Of a stretch of DNA of 60,662 bases, positions 1 to 7,552 are shown piece after piece. Positions within the stretch are counted from its first letter, which is position 1, and every line of letters begins with the position of its first letter. A program made the position numbers and the translations under genes. The stretch covers positions 1-60,662 of the forward strand of contig JAJEIQ010000066.1 in assembly GCA_022827905.1 (NCBI GenBank), written 5' to 3'. Below the pieces are notes generated by a model. It ran no database searches and had not been told where the DNA came from. It worked only from the letters and a program-made list of their open reading frames with translations. The stretch is from Pseudomonadales bacterium (lineage in GTDB: Bacteria > Pseudomonadota > Gammaproteobacteria > Pseudomonadales > Azotimanducaceae).

Positions 1-73
1 GATCGAGTTCCGCTTCCTCTTCCGTGGTCAGTTCCAGAATCGATATTGGCCGTGCCATCGCAACCGTCTCCAT
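1..73 (-). CDS. N-terminus of probable IS630-type transposase (partial, runs off the window)
   Basis: Reading leftward from an ATG at 73, the strand stays open to the window edge and encodes 24 residues. They include ARPISILELTTEEEAELD, which resembles the start of IS630-family transposases (a short Arg-Pro lead, then 'LT-EE-AEL'). A strong ribosome binding site (GGAGGG) lies six bases upstream of the ATG, which argues that the start is real. The catalytic DDE domain lies outside the window, so the family call rests on the N-terminus only. It could instead be another helix-turn-helix protein. Confidence 0.45.
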   Translation of the reverse strand, partial: METVAMARPISILELTTEEEAELD

Positions 74-138
74 GTTCCCTCCGGCAACCATGGCACGGAA
101 TATTTGTTATTTCAATCTATTTGTGGCACATAACACTA

Positions 139-315
139 GGGCCCGCGGCTTTCGCCCGCGTGTTCGGGGTAGACCGTCGCGGTGTAGATGTCGCCGTGTC
201 GGTCCACCGCCATCTGGTGGATGTAGATGGCGAGCCTCTCGTGGCGCTCAAGCTCCTGCATGCTGTGGGCGTCATAGACCACAAGGTCGCTCATGTTGTC
301 GCTGGCATACAGCCG
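139..315 (-). pseudogene. Duplicated C-terminal fragment of the NHL-repeat gene
   Basis: These 177 bases match 3160-3336, the 3' end of the NHL-repeat gene at 3118-4122, with only five differences at a constant offset of 3021 bp. The fragment keeps an open frame on the minus strand (...MQELERHE...YPEHAGESRGP) and ends in TAG directly after GP. The full-length copy reads on for 13 more residues. There is no start codon or RBS for the fragment, so it is a remnant of a duplication. The rest of 74-482 holds no gene that I can support; it contains the transposase leader and the vapBC promoter region. Confidence 0.85.
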
Positions 316-411
316 CCGTGGTTGGAACAGTTGGCAGGCGGCTGAGATTGAGCAATGAGACGAAGTCCCTTGACAAGTCAGTCAGGGCACTACTGAAACA
401 TCCGAGCCATT

Positions 412-480
412 CAATTGTGTACCCATCACCAAGCATATGATGTAAGCTTGCTCACGAGACCATCAAGCAAGGAGGTCCAG
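412..480 (+). promoter_or_regulatory. Probable vapBC promoter, operator and ribosome binding site
   Basis: A plausible -10 (TATGAT, 435-440) follows a weak -35 (ATTGTG). Just downstream is an inverted repeat CTTGCT (447-452) / AGCAAG (466-471), as expected for an operator of an autoregulated antitoxin. A perfect AGGAGGT (470-476) precedes the ATG at 483. The operator role is inferred. Confidence 0.45.
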
Positions 481-482
481 CA

Positions 483-716
483 ATGCACCGAACTCAGATC
501 TCGCTTGAGCACGAGCAGTATCGGCTGCTCGGCACGGAAGCCAGGCGCCAAGGAATCAGTTTATCGGCGCTGATCCGCAGGCTGGTGGACCAGCACTTTA
601 ACGCCGGAGCGACACGGGCGATTGATCCTCTGGAAGCCGTTGCGGGGATCGGGTCTGGAACCGGGGCCCCCGTCGGGCGGGAACACAACCGCTACCTCTA
701 CGGGAGCGCCGATTGA
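483..716 (+). CDS. vapB: VapB-like ribbon-helix-helix antitoxin
   Basis: This 77-residue protein has an N-terminal ribbon-helix-helix pattern: a beta strand (RTQISL), a helix (EHEQYRLLGTEARRQG), then 'ISLSALIRRLVDQHF'. A variable tail of about 35 residues would be the toxin-binding part. The start at 483 is set by a perfect Shine-Dalgarno sequence. Its stop codon overlaps the TTG start of the PIN-domain gene by two bases (ATTGA), the tight coupling seen in type II toxin-antitoxin pairs. By analogy with VapB it neutralises the toxin and represses the operon. Assignment to VapB rather than a CopG-like class rests on its partner. Confidence 0.75.
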   Translation: MHRTQISLEHEQYRLLGTEARRQGISLSALIRRLVDQHFNAGATRAIDPLEAVAGIGSGTGAPVGREHNRYLYGSAD

Positions 717-1111
717 AAAGGGTGTTCGTCGACACAGGCGCCTGGTATGCGCTGACCGATCGCAGGGATCCGGATCACGAACCCGTCGCCGCGGCCTTGC
801 GCGAACATCGCAACCGGCTGTTGACCAGCAATTTCGTGCTCGACGAAACCCTCACCCTAGTCCGATACCGTCTCGGCTGGACCATCTCGCAACGGCTTGG
901 TGAGCAACTCCGCAGTGGTTCGCTGGCCCGCCTCGAACGCATCTCCCCAAGAGACGAAGACGCGGCTTGGGAAATTTTCTCGACCTATTCAGACAAGTCG
1001 TTCAGCTTCACGGACTGCACGAGTTTCGCCCTGTGCAACCGGCTGGAAGTTTCCATGTGCATTGCCATTGACAACGACTTCCGCTCGTTCGGTCTGCACT
1101 GTCTTCCATAG
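713..1111 (+). CDS. vapC: VapC-like PIN-domain ribonuclease toxin
   Basis: This 132-residue PIN domain has the acidic residues expected for Mg-dependent ribonuclease activity: D7 in 'VFVDTGAWYAL', E45 in 'VLDETL', D101 in 'FTDCTSF' and D120/D122 in 'IAIDNDF'. The length fits VapC toxins. Translation starts at TTG 713, overlapping the antitoxin stop, so production depends on translational coupling. VapC enzymes typically cleave initiator tRNA or 23S rRNA; the target here cannot be read from the sequence. The reading frame is intact and all four acidic positions are present, so the toxin looks functional. Confidence 0.85.
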   Translation: MKRVFVDTGAWYALTDRRDPDHEPVAAALREHRNRLLTSNFVLDETLTLVRYRLGWTISQRLGEQLRSGSLARLERISPRDEDAAWEIFSTYSDKSFSFTDCTSFALCNRLEVSMCIAIDNDFRSFGLHCLP

Positions 1112-1156
1112 CGGTCCCCCATGTTGCCGAATGAGTTTCGACTGCCAGCGCCCGGC

Positions 1157-2248
1157 CTACCCGGCGCCGATCGCTGCATTGACCGTTGGCATGACCTCTT
1201 CGGCCAGCAAGCGCATTGAACGCTGCATCCGCTGCTTGTCGGTCCAGTCCTGGGCGGTGAGCATCAGCGTGCCGAAGTGGCCGACCTCGTCACGCAGTGC
1301 CAGGACCTTTTCGGCGACCGTCTCCGGGCTGCCGTGAATCGTAAAGTTATCGCGCAGCGCCTCGTGCCCTAGCGCTGCCGGGTCGTCGCCCTGATTGACG
1401 ACGAACGGGCCCTTCATGTCGCCCCGGTCGAACAGTTGGAAGAGGTAGTGAAAGTAGTGGTCGGTGCTCGCTCCAGCGCGCTTCACGAACGCTTCGGCGG
1501 CTGCATCGGTTTCGTCCACGTGGATGTTGCGCGCCACGCGCCAGATTTCCGGGTCGGCCGCGTGCCCGGCCTGGTCGGCGGCCTCGGCATAGGTCTGCCA
1601 GTGCGACTTGACCGACCAGGTGCCGATGAAATTTGCCGAGATCGGGATGTAGCCGCGCGAGCCCGCGAAGCGGATGGAACCCGAGTAGGGGCTCATCGCC
1701 GAAATGGCCAATGGCGGGTGCGGCTGCTGCAAGGGCTTGGGCATGTGGCCGAGGCCGATGTCATCGTGCACCCAGTCCCGCAGCGCGAATTGCCAGTGCT
1801 CGCCGTTGAATTCGTAGGGCGGATCGGTCGTCCAGAGATCGATCATGATATCGATCGCCTCGATCATCATGGCATTGCGGTCCGCCTCCATTACGCCGAA
1901 CACCTCGAAATCGGGCGCCAGGCCACCCGGACCCACGCCGGCGATAAAGCGCCCCTTTGCCAGGTTGTCGAACAGGGCAATGTGCCCGGCCGTGACCACC
2001 GGGTGGTACTGGGGCAGGCATATGACGCCGGTACCGCAGACGATCTGCTCGGTCTGCGGCAGCACGTGCGCGAGAAACAGCAATGGCGAGGTGATCTGCT
2101 CGGAACTCGAGCTGTGGTGCTCTCCCACCCAGGCTTCGGAAAACCCCAGGCGGTCGGCCAGCACAATGGCCTCGATGTCCTCGGCGAGGGTCTGGTGATA
2201 GTCTCTCGAATGATGGTGAATCGGCATCATGAACAGGCCGAGCTTCAT
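1157..2248 (-). CDS. LLM-class flavin-dependent oxidoreductase (luciferase-like monooxygenase)
   Basis: This 363-residue protein has the bacterial-luciferase-like TIM-barrel pattern: 'KLGLFMMPIHHHSRDY' at the N-terminus, 'ADRLGFSEAWVGEHH' near residue 35, 'QYHPVVTAGHIALFDNLAKGRFIAGVGPG' near 80-110 and a C-terminal 'GSPETVAEKVLALRDEVGHFG'. Such enzymes use FMNH2 from a separate reductase to oxygenate organic substrates or transfer hydride with F420. The alkane- and nitrilotriacetate-type branches are the closest in feel, but the substrate is unknown. A GGAGGAGAAG-like RBS precedes the ATG at 2248. It is convergent with vapC and appears monocistronic. Confidence 0.85.
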   Translation of the reverse strand: MKLGLFMMPIHHHSRDYHQTLAEDIEAIVLADRLGFSEAWVGEHHSSSSEQITSPLLFLAHVLPQTEQIVCGTGVICLPQYHPVVTAGHIALFDNLAKGRFIAGVGPGGLAPDFEVFGVMEADRNAMMIEAIDIMIDLWTTDPPYEFNGEHWQFALRDWVHDDIGLGHMPKPLQQPHPPLAISAMSPYSGSIRFAGSRGYIPISANFIGTWSVKSHWQTYAEAADQAGHAADPEIWRVARNIHVDETDAAAEAFVKRAGASTDHYFHYLFQLFDRGDMKGPFVVNQGDDPAALGHEALRDNFTIHGSPETVAEKVLALRDEVGHFGTLMLTAQDWTDKQRMQRSMRLLAEEVMPTVNAAIGAG

Positions 2249-2362
2249 GCTTCTCCTCCTTTGACCCGCTGCGCTGCAGCCGACCTCCCAGTTTCGCCCC
2301 AGGCGGGACTGCCGACTGCATCATAGCGCACCGCGATGGCTGCATCATCGACTACCGCGCGC

Positions 2363-2387
2363 GCCGCATGGGAATTGGCGGAGCGCA
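2363..2387. repeat. 25-bp direct repeat, copy 1 (copy 2 at 2933-2957)
   Basis: The 25 bases at 2363-2387 (core GGGAATTGGCG) recur at 2933-2957 with two mismatches. The two copies bracket the antitoxin gene and the PIN-toxin remnant, which suggests the segment between them arrived or rearranged as a unit. Confidence 0.55.
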
Positions 2388-2482
2388 TAGCGGCTTGGCT
2401 CGCGGCCATCGAGAATCCCGACAGGCCAAACCAGGGCGGGCTGTTCTAGCCTAGACTGGGGCAGTGTCTCAATTCCGGGAAA

Positions 2483-2728
2483 TCAGGCATCAGGCATTTC
2501 ATCGCCGGGCTGGGGTGGCGCATTCGGTGCTCGGCCAAGAAGACGCACTAGGTCTCCGGGCATCGACCTAGCGCCTCGGCGCTCGAAGAATTCAGCCGCT
2601 GTCTCCACGGCTCCGATCTTTTGCGCTACCGCTGTGGCAATCCACTGGTTGAGCGAGACGCCGTCGTCCTTCGCCAGACGTGCGGCGGTCTCCTTCAACG
2701 GGTACTTGTATCGGGTGACTTCGCTCAT
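2483..2728 (-). CDS. HicB/RHH-type antitoxin of a PIN-family toxin-antitoxin pair
   Basis: This 81-residue protein contains 'YPLKETAARLAKDDGVSLNQWIATAVAQKIGAVETAAEF', the ribbon-helix-helix-like pattern of antitoxins partnered with PIN-family toxins ('GVSLNQ-IATAVAEK' is typical). It starts in an ATGA overlap with the stop of the upstream PIN remnant (2725-2728), the usual toxin-first order for this type. Because the toxin frame is truncated, this is probably an orphan antitoxin. It could still bind DNA or cross-neutralise another toxin; that is inference. Confidence 0.6.
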   Translation of the reverse strand: MSEVTRYKYPLKETAARLAKDDGVSLNQWIATAVAQKIGAVETAAEFFERRGARSMPGDLVRLLGRAPNAPPQPGDEMPDA

Positions 2729-2940
2729 GCTCGCATTCTCCTCAAGACCTCCCGCGGCGCCGCGACTGCCACGCCGAGTTCAAGCGCAGGTGCAAAATCC
2801 CTCAGGTTGTGGGTCACTTTCTGGTAGACATCTCGGAAGATGTCAACCCACCCTCCAAAAAGCGCCGCGCCCAAGCGCTGAACCACATGAACTGCCAAGC
2901 TCCCATCGCGCTGCCGCATCGGATTCCGTTCACGCCGCAC
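2725..2940 (-). pseudogene. C-terminal remnant of a PIN-domain toxin
   Basis: The frame ends in 'VTHNLRDFAPALELGVAVAAPREVLRRMR', which matches the last strand and helix of PIN-family toxin components (typically 'VTHNLKDF...GV-V-TPREFL'). The N-terminal half with the first catalytic aspartates is missing. Residues before about position 38 do not resemble a PIN domain, and copy 2 of the 25-bp repeat lies at the upstream edge. The stop overlaps the antitoxin start (ATGA), so the coupling has survived the truncation. It is inactive as a nuclease on this evidence. Confidence 0.6.
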
Positions 2941-2997
2941 GGGAATTGGCGAAGCGCTTAGACGCCGACAGGCGGGGAACGGTCCTGCACCCCAAAT

Positions 2998-3032
2998 GTT
3001 CGAGGGCGGGACGCCCTCGCTCCGGGAGAGTC
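2998..3032. repeat. GC hairpin repeat, family A copy
   Basis: The perfect hairpin CGAGGGCG-GGA-CGCCCTCG (3001-3019) is followed by CTCCGGGAGAGTCA. The same unit occurs twice in tandem at 29852-29933, and a related hairpin sits at 7482-7500. It lies in the gap downstream of the NHL-repeat gene. No gene is visible in it. Confidence 0.75.
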
Positions 3033-3117
3033 ACTTCGAACGAAGGTTGGAGCGGGTAACCGCTTTCACAGCCCACGTCGATGCTGCAGGACCATGCAAT
3101 AGCTTGAACGCGGCCCG

Positions 3118-4122
3118 CTACGCTGGATCCCGCGTCCAGCGGCGGTTGCACGGCCCCTGGGGCCCGCGGCTTTCGCCCGCGTGTTCAGGGTAGACCGTCG
3201 CGGTGTAGATGTCGCCGTGTCGGTCCACCGCCATCTGGTGGATGTAGATGGCGAGCTTCTCGTGGCGCTCAAGCTCCTGCATGGTGTGGGCGTCATAGAC
3301 CACCAGGTCGCTCATGTTGTCGCTGGCATAGAGCCGATCGCCATAGACCGCGACGGTGAGCGGATTCAGGTGGTCCCACTGCGCAACGAATTCGCCGTCG
3401 GGATCGAACACCTGAATGCGGCTCTTGCGGCCGGGATCCTGTTCCCAGCGCTCGTCCGCAATCTGGCCCCTGACCGTCATGTAGTCATGCATCGCCCCAC
3501 CCCTGAAGTCGACCACCACCAGCCGGCCGTCCGGCATTTGGGTCACCGCATGGGGTGAGTTGAACTGGCCCGGTGCGTTGCCCCAGCCGCCGATTTCCTT
3601 GATGTACTCGCCCTCCGGCGAGAACCAGATCAGCCGGGCGTTCCAGTAGCCGTCGGAGACCACGATGTTGCCGTTGGGCTGCACCACCACCGCAGTTGGG
3701 CCATTGAAGTGACCGGGATCCTTGCCCCACTTGCCCAGCTCGCCAAGGGTCAGAACCAGCTCCCCCTGCTTCGTGTACTTCTTCACCAGGTGGCCGTCGC
3801 GGTCGACGGTCCAGATGTGGCCGTTGATGAAGTAGATCGTGTGCGCGCCCAATGCGAAGCCCGGCTCGTCGGATGGCCCCCAGATGCCCAGATAGGTGCC
3901 GTCGCGGGTGAACATGGAAACGCTGCTCTTGCCCATCTTGTTCTTCATGGCGAGCGGGTGCGCCGCCCAGTGTTCGATGTCGCGAGTGAACAGGTAGATC
4001 ACCCCGTCGTCGTCGACGCAGACCCCCGACCCCATCTCGAAGGACATGTCGGCCGGGTAGTGCGGCCAGTCGTCGACCAACCGGTAGGTGGCTTCGCTCG
4101 ATCCATTTCCTGCTTTGCTCAT
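3118..4122 (-). CDS. NHL-repeat beta-propeller protein (peptidyl-hydroxyglycine lyase-like)
   Basis: Starting at ATG 4122 the protein has 334 residues ('MSKAGNGSSEATYRLVDDWP'); a longer frame upstream only overlaps the amidohydrolase. It contains repeated NHL blades such as 'PGHFNGPTAVVVQPNGNIVVSDGYWNARL' and 'PGQFNSPHAVTQMPDGRLVVVDF', each with the 'P-G-F--P' and 'G-I-VSD' pattern. This is the fold of the lyase half of peptidylglycine alpha-amidating monooxygenase. It has no signal peptide, so a cytoplasmic role is likely. It is coupled to the amidohydrolase by an ATGA overlap (4119-4122). Its last 13 residues differ from what the duplicate at 139-315 would encode, so the C-terminus may be rearranged. 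The substrate is unknown. Confidence 0.75.
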   Translation of the reverse strand: MSKAGNGSSEATYRLVDDWPHYPADMSFEMGSGVCVDDDGVIYLFTRDIEHWAAHPLAMKNKMGKSSVSMFTRDGTYLGIWGPSDEPGFALGAHTIYFINGHIWTVDRDGHLVKKYTKQGELVLTLGELGKWGKDPGHFNGPTAVVVQPNGNIVVSDGYWNARLIWFSPEGEYIKEIGGWGNAPGQFNSPHAVTQMPDGRLVVVDFRGGAMHDYMTVRGQIADERWEQDPGRKSRIQVFDPDGEFVAQWDHLNPLTVAVYGDRLYASDNMSDLVVYDAHTMQELERHEKLAIYIHQMAVDRHGDIYTATVYPEHAGESRGPQGPCNRRWTRDPA

Positions 4123-5321
4123 GATGCCAATGCCAGCTGTTCGGCCGGCAGCTCCCCGCTTGCCAGTGCCCCGCCCTTCAGGACCGCGACGATGCGGTCG
4201 GGCTGGGCCAATACGTTGATGTCCACCGACGGATCGCCATCGACGATGACCATGTCGGCAAGGCTGCCCGGCGCGATGGTGCCCAAGCCCTCGATACCCG
4301 TTAGCTCGCCACCATTCTTGGTAGCCCACTTGATGACCTCAAGCGGATCGATGCCGCACTGTTCGACATAGCAGACCAATTCGCCCGGGTAGTCGCCGTG
4401 GTCGAGCATGCCGAAGCCGTAATCGTCACCCGGCACGAACTTGACACCCGCTTCCACCGCCTTGGGCAGCACGCTGGCCATGTAATCGAAATCCTCAGCC
4501 ACGAAGAGTTCAGCCCCTGGCAGACTGGGGTCGACCTTGCTTTGCCAACCCATGTAGAGGCTGGGCAACACAAAACAGTCGTTGTCCAGGAAGGCCTGGA
4601 TGCAGGCGTCGTCCATGCCGTCGGCATGATCGATGATGCGGATGCCCGCTTCGACGCAGTCGAGCACCTTGTCTCGGCCGCAGACATGGGCGCGGGTGCG
4701 GACGCCGTGGGCCTCGGCCACCTCGACCGCGGCGCGCAGCTCTTCGGTTGACATCGCGCCCGCGCCCAACAGCGCATGGCCAGAGGCGCCGAACAGCTTG
4801 ATGATCTTTGCGCCGCGCTCGATCTCCTTTTCCACCGCGGCCCGAACGGCCTCGGCCCCGTGGCATTCAATATAGGGCGAAGCTTCACGCGCCATCCCGC
4901 CAACCGGCCCCGGCGCGATCGCCCGGCTGGCAGGGATCAGGCGCGGTCCTTCAACCATGCCGGAATCAATGGCACCGGCGAGCCGCGCGTCGATGTCGAA
5001 GAACGTGCCCGCACCGACCCCCGCGGTGTAGCCGCACTTGAGCAACCTCATGGCGTTGCCCTGGGCCCAGATGGCCTGCTTCGACTCGGGCGCGTCCGTG
5101 GCCGAATGCGCCACACTGTAGGCCGGGTGGAAATGCCCAAGCACCATGCCCGGCATCAATGTGCGGCCCCGCAGGTCAACCACCGTGTCGTCGTTTCTTA
5201 CTGAAGTGCCTCCGGAACCTACGGAGACAATCCGATCATCCTCGATGACAACCGTCACACCTGGCTGCGCAGGCCTTTCACCATCGAGGAGGTTGGCGTT
5301 TCGAAGATATGTCCGTGCCAT
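4119..5321 (-). CDS. Amidohydrolase-family metal-dependent hydrolase
   Basis: This 400-residue protein has the amidohydrolase layout: an N-terminal beta-sandwich ending 'DLRGRTLMPGMVLGHFH', with the first metal ligands H63 and H65, K175 in 'AKIIKLFGASG' (the carboxylated-lysine position), H212 in 'TRAHVCG', H232 in 'IIDHADG' and D299/D300 in 'VPGDDYG'. The C-terminus closes the sandwich with 'GSLADMVIVDGDP'. This matches the imidazolonepropionase/prolidase-like branch (Xaa-Pro or organophosphorus acid hydrolases). It is the first gene of a coupled pair with the NHL-repeat protein, so the two probably process the same small molecule or peptide derivative. Confidence 0.88.
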   Translation of the reverse strand: MARTYLRNANLLDGERPAQPGVTVVIEDDRIVSVGSGGTSVRNDDTVVDLRGRTLMPGMVLGHFHPAYSVAHSATDAPESKQAIWAQGNAMRLLKCGYTAGVGAGTFFDIDARLAGAIDSGMVEGPRLIPASRAIAPGPVGGMAREASPYIECHGAEAVRAAVEKEIERGAKIIKLFGASGHALLGAGAMSTEELRAAVEVAEAHGVRTRAHVCGRDKVLDCVEAGIRIIDHADGMDDACIQAFLDNDCFVLPSLYMGWQSKVDPSLPGAELFVAEDFDYMASVLPKAVEAGVKFVPGDDYGFGMLDHGDYPGELVCYVEQCGIDPLEVIKWATKNGGELTGIEGLGTIAPGSLADMVIVDGDPSVDINVLAQPDRIVAVLKGGALASGELPAEQLALAS

Positions 5322-5391
5322 TTTCCGATCCCCCCTTCTTCTGCCCCCACACTACAGCGATGACGATCGACGAACAAGTGAGGCGGCCTCC

Positions 5392-6009
5392 CTACCAACC
5401 ATTGTTGTGAACAAAGGTATCAACCGGCCGACGGGCCAGGGGTCCAAACCCGATGTCCGGCCATCCCATCGGCAAATAAGCGCCAATGTGGACATCGTCG
5501 GGAATGCCCAGCACTTCGCGGATCAGGGGCTCTGCGGCCATCTGATAGGTGGTGAGACAGGTCCCCAAACCCAACGAACGTGCGGCAACCAGGATGTTTT
5601 GCGTCGCCGGGTAGATCGCGGACCAGACAAATCCCTCATGCGGATTGTCGGGCGGGTAAATGGCTTTGCCGCACACCAGTATGTGCACGGGGATTTCATG
5701 CAGGCGCTGCGCTAGATTCAGCGCGCCTTCCAACATGCGTCTTTGCACAGCGTCCGGCTGCCCTTGGGCACCGCCAAAAGACTTCGCGGCTTGCTCCACC
5801 GCCGGGGCCATGACCGCCGCGATGCCTTTGCCGAGCCTCGTTCTCAACTCGGGATCCGTAACGACCACAAAATCCCAACCCTGCGTGTTGCCCGGGCTTG
5901 GCGCGCGAGTCGCGGCATAGAGCACCTTGTCAATCAAGGCCTGATCAACCGGTTCCGTTTTGAAGTAACGGATGGCACGGCAGGTCTCCATGGCTTCGAA
6001 CACGTCCAT
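5392..6009 (-). CDS. Nitroreductase-family FMN enzyme
   Basis: The 205 residues follow the nitroreductase fold. 'METCRAIRYFKTEPVDQALIDKVLYAATRAPSPGNTQGWDFVVV' carries the phosphate-binding Arg cluster and the 'APSPGN-Q-W' FMN loop. 'VWSAIYPATQNILVAARSLGLGTCLTT' forms the central helix, and the C-terminus has 'VHIGAYLPMGWPDIGFGPLARRPVD'. Such enzymes reduce nitro groups, quinones or activated alkenes with NAD(P)H. It lies 70 bp upstream of the amidohydrolase on the same strand, so co-transcription is possible, and it is divergent from the DUF4143 ATPase at 6075. Confidence 0.88.
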   Translation of the reverse strand: MDVFEAMETCRAIRYFKTEPVDQALIDKVLYAATRAPSPGNTQGWDFVVVTDPELRTRLGKGIAAVMAPAVEQAAKSFGGAQGQPDAVQRRMLEGALNLAQRLHEIPVHILVCGKAIYPPDNPHEGFVWSAIYPATQNILVAARSLGLGTCLTTYQMAAEPLIREVLGIPDDVHIGAYLPMGWPDIGFGPLARRPVDTFVHNNGW

Positions 6010-6074
6010 ATCATTTCTCCGTCAATCGGTCAGATAAAAGTATATAAGCATTGACAATTATTCAAATTTAGATA
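6010..6074. promoter_or_regulatory. AT-rich divergent promoter region
   Basis: This 65-bp gap is distinctly AT-rich. On the plus strand TTGACA (6053-6058) is followed 16 bases later by TAGTGT, which overlaps the GTG at 6075. On the minus strand TTGAAT is spaced 15 bases from TATACT. If the plus promoter is real, the ATPase is either leaderless from GTG 6075 or starts at ATG 6114. Confidence 0.35.
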
Positions 6075-7484
6075 GTGTCCAGTGCGTACTTTCGCCAAAT
6101 CCTGCCCACTACCATGGATCCACGATTCCTCCCCCACAACAGCCACTTGGACGATGCGCGGCGATTTGCCGAAACCGATCCGCAACTGAGGCATCTGGCG
6201 GGATGTCCCTATCAACATCGCTCATCCCTGCTGGACAGCCTGCCAACCTCCGTCCCCGGGATTTACAGCCTAGGGGGTGGCCGGCAGACGGGCAAGTCCA
6301 CGCTTCTGAAGCAGTGGATGGCGGAACTTCTGAGCAGCGGGGCGCCTCCTGAGTCCATAGCGTACTTCTCCGGCGAATTGATCGACGACCACCACAGCCT
6401 TTTGCTGCATGTGGAGGACCAGTTGGCCGCAACGCCCAGCACCGGGCTGAACTACTTGATCGTCGATGAAGTCACCTACATTCGCGATTGGGACAAGGCC
6501 ATCAAGTACGCCGCGGACGCCGGGTTGCTGGAACGAACGGTGCTGATGGTCACGGGTTCGGACCTTGGGTTCATCCAAGACGCCAGAATGCGCTTTCCCG
6601 GCAGGCGGGGCGCGGCGGACGTGGCCGATTTTCATCTCCACCCACTGTCTTTCAGGGAATATCTCACCCTTGAAGGCGGGATGAGCGCCTTGAACGGCCA
6701 TCTGGACGAACCCTCGTCCATACCGAACCACTTGCTTGAGTCCGTCTTTACGGCGTTTTCCCGGTATCTCATCCACGGCGGCTACCTGACGGGCATCAAC
6801 GATTTCGCAGCGCACGGCACGATACGCAGGAGCACTCTGGCAACCTATTCCGACTGGATTCGCGGCGACGTGCTCAAGCGCGGCCGCCGGGAACCGTACC
6901 TCCGGGAAGTGCTGGGCGCCATCGTCAAGCGATACGCCACCCAGGTTACCTGGAACGCGCTGGCGCAGGATCTCTCCATCGACCACCCGAGAACCGTGGC
7001 GGACTACGTGGCGCTGCTGGAGCGCATGGACGCGGTTCATGTCCTGCCCGCCCTGATCGAGGACAAGCTCGCGCCAGCCCCCAAGAAAGCCAGAAAGCTG
7101 GTGTTCAGCGACCCCTTCATCCTGCACGCCGTTCGCGCCTGGCTGACGCCCGTAACGGACCCGTTCCAGCAACAGATTCAGGCGGTGCTGGAAGATCCGG
7201 TGTGGGAATCGAAGATCGTGGAAGCCTGCGTTGCGAGCCACTTTCATCGGCTTCATCCGACCTACTACATCAAGGCGCAAGGCGAAGTGGACGTCGCGTA
7301 TGTGCGCGACGGGCGATTCTGGCCCGTCGAGATCAAGTGGACCAGCCAACTGCGCCCCAAGGCTTTGAAGCAGATCGCCCGCTACGACAACGGCGAGATC
7401 TGGAGCAAAAGCCGCAGAACCGGTGAAATCAACGGAGTGCGGGTATTGCCGTTGCCGATTCAGTTGTTGCGCATGGCGGGTTGA
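6075..7484 (+). CDS. AAA-family ATPase with DUF4143 C-terminal domain
   Basis: The protein has 469 residues from a GTG start; ATG 6114 (residue 14) is an alternative. An N-terminal P-loop 'GGGRQTGKST' (67-76) and Walker B 'LIVDE' (128-132) are followed by a sensor-type 'VLMVTGSD'. A C-terminal DUF4143 segment ends in a PD-(D/E)XK-like 'GEVDVAYVRDG...PVEIKW'. Proteins of this family are widespread, usually orphan genes of unclear function, sometimes suspected in mobile or toxin-like roles. It shares only the general fold with the ATPase at 15304-16536. It has no obvious operon partner. Confidence 0.8.
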   Translation: MSSAYFRQILPTTMDPRFLPHNSHLDDARRFAETDPQLRHLAGCPYQHRSSLLDSLPTSVPGIYSLGGGRQTGKSTLLKQWMAELLSSGAPPESIAYFSGELIDDHHSLLLHVEDQLAATPSTGLNYLIVDEVTYIRDWDKAIKYAADAGLLERTVLMVTGSDLGFIQDARMRFPGRRGAADVADFHLHPLSFREYLTLEGGMSALNGHLDEPSSIPNHLLESVFTAFSRYLIHGGYLTGINDFAAHGTIRRSTLATYSDWIRGDVLKRGRREPYLREVLGAIVKRYATQVTWNALAQDLSIDHPRTVADYVALLERMDAVHVLPALIEDKLAPAPKKARKLVFSDPFILHAVRAWLTPVTDPFQQQIQAVLEDPVWESKIVEACVASHFHRLHPTYYIKAQGEVDVAYVRDGRFWPVEIKWTSQLRPKALKQIARYDNGEIWSKSRRTGEINGVRVLPLPIQLLRMAG

Positions 7485-7500
7485 GGGCGCACCGCCCTCA
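7482..7500. terminator. Hairpin at the end of the DUF4143 gene
   Basis: TGAGGGCG-CAC-CGCCCTCA forms an 8-bp perfect stem that begins inside the TGA stop codon of the ATPase gene. No U-tract follows, so it is either a weak terminator or a member of the same GC-hairpin family seen at 2998 and 29852. Confidence 0.4.
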
Positions 7501-7552
7501 GATGGCGCGAAACGCCCTTCCGGGGTGCGCGATGAGACAGCAGCCGTGGTAC

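Noticed and set aside
46-345. 99-codon plus-strand frame at the left edge
   Set aside because: It is the antisense of the duplicated NHL fragment; the same antisense frame appears at 3181-3558 against the real gene.
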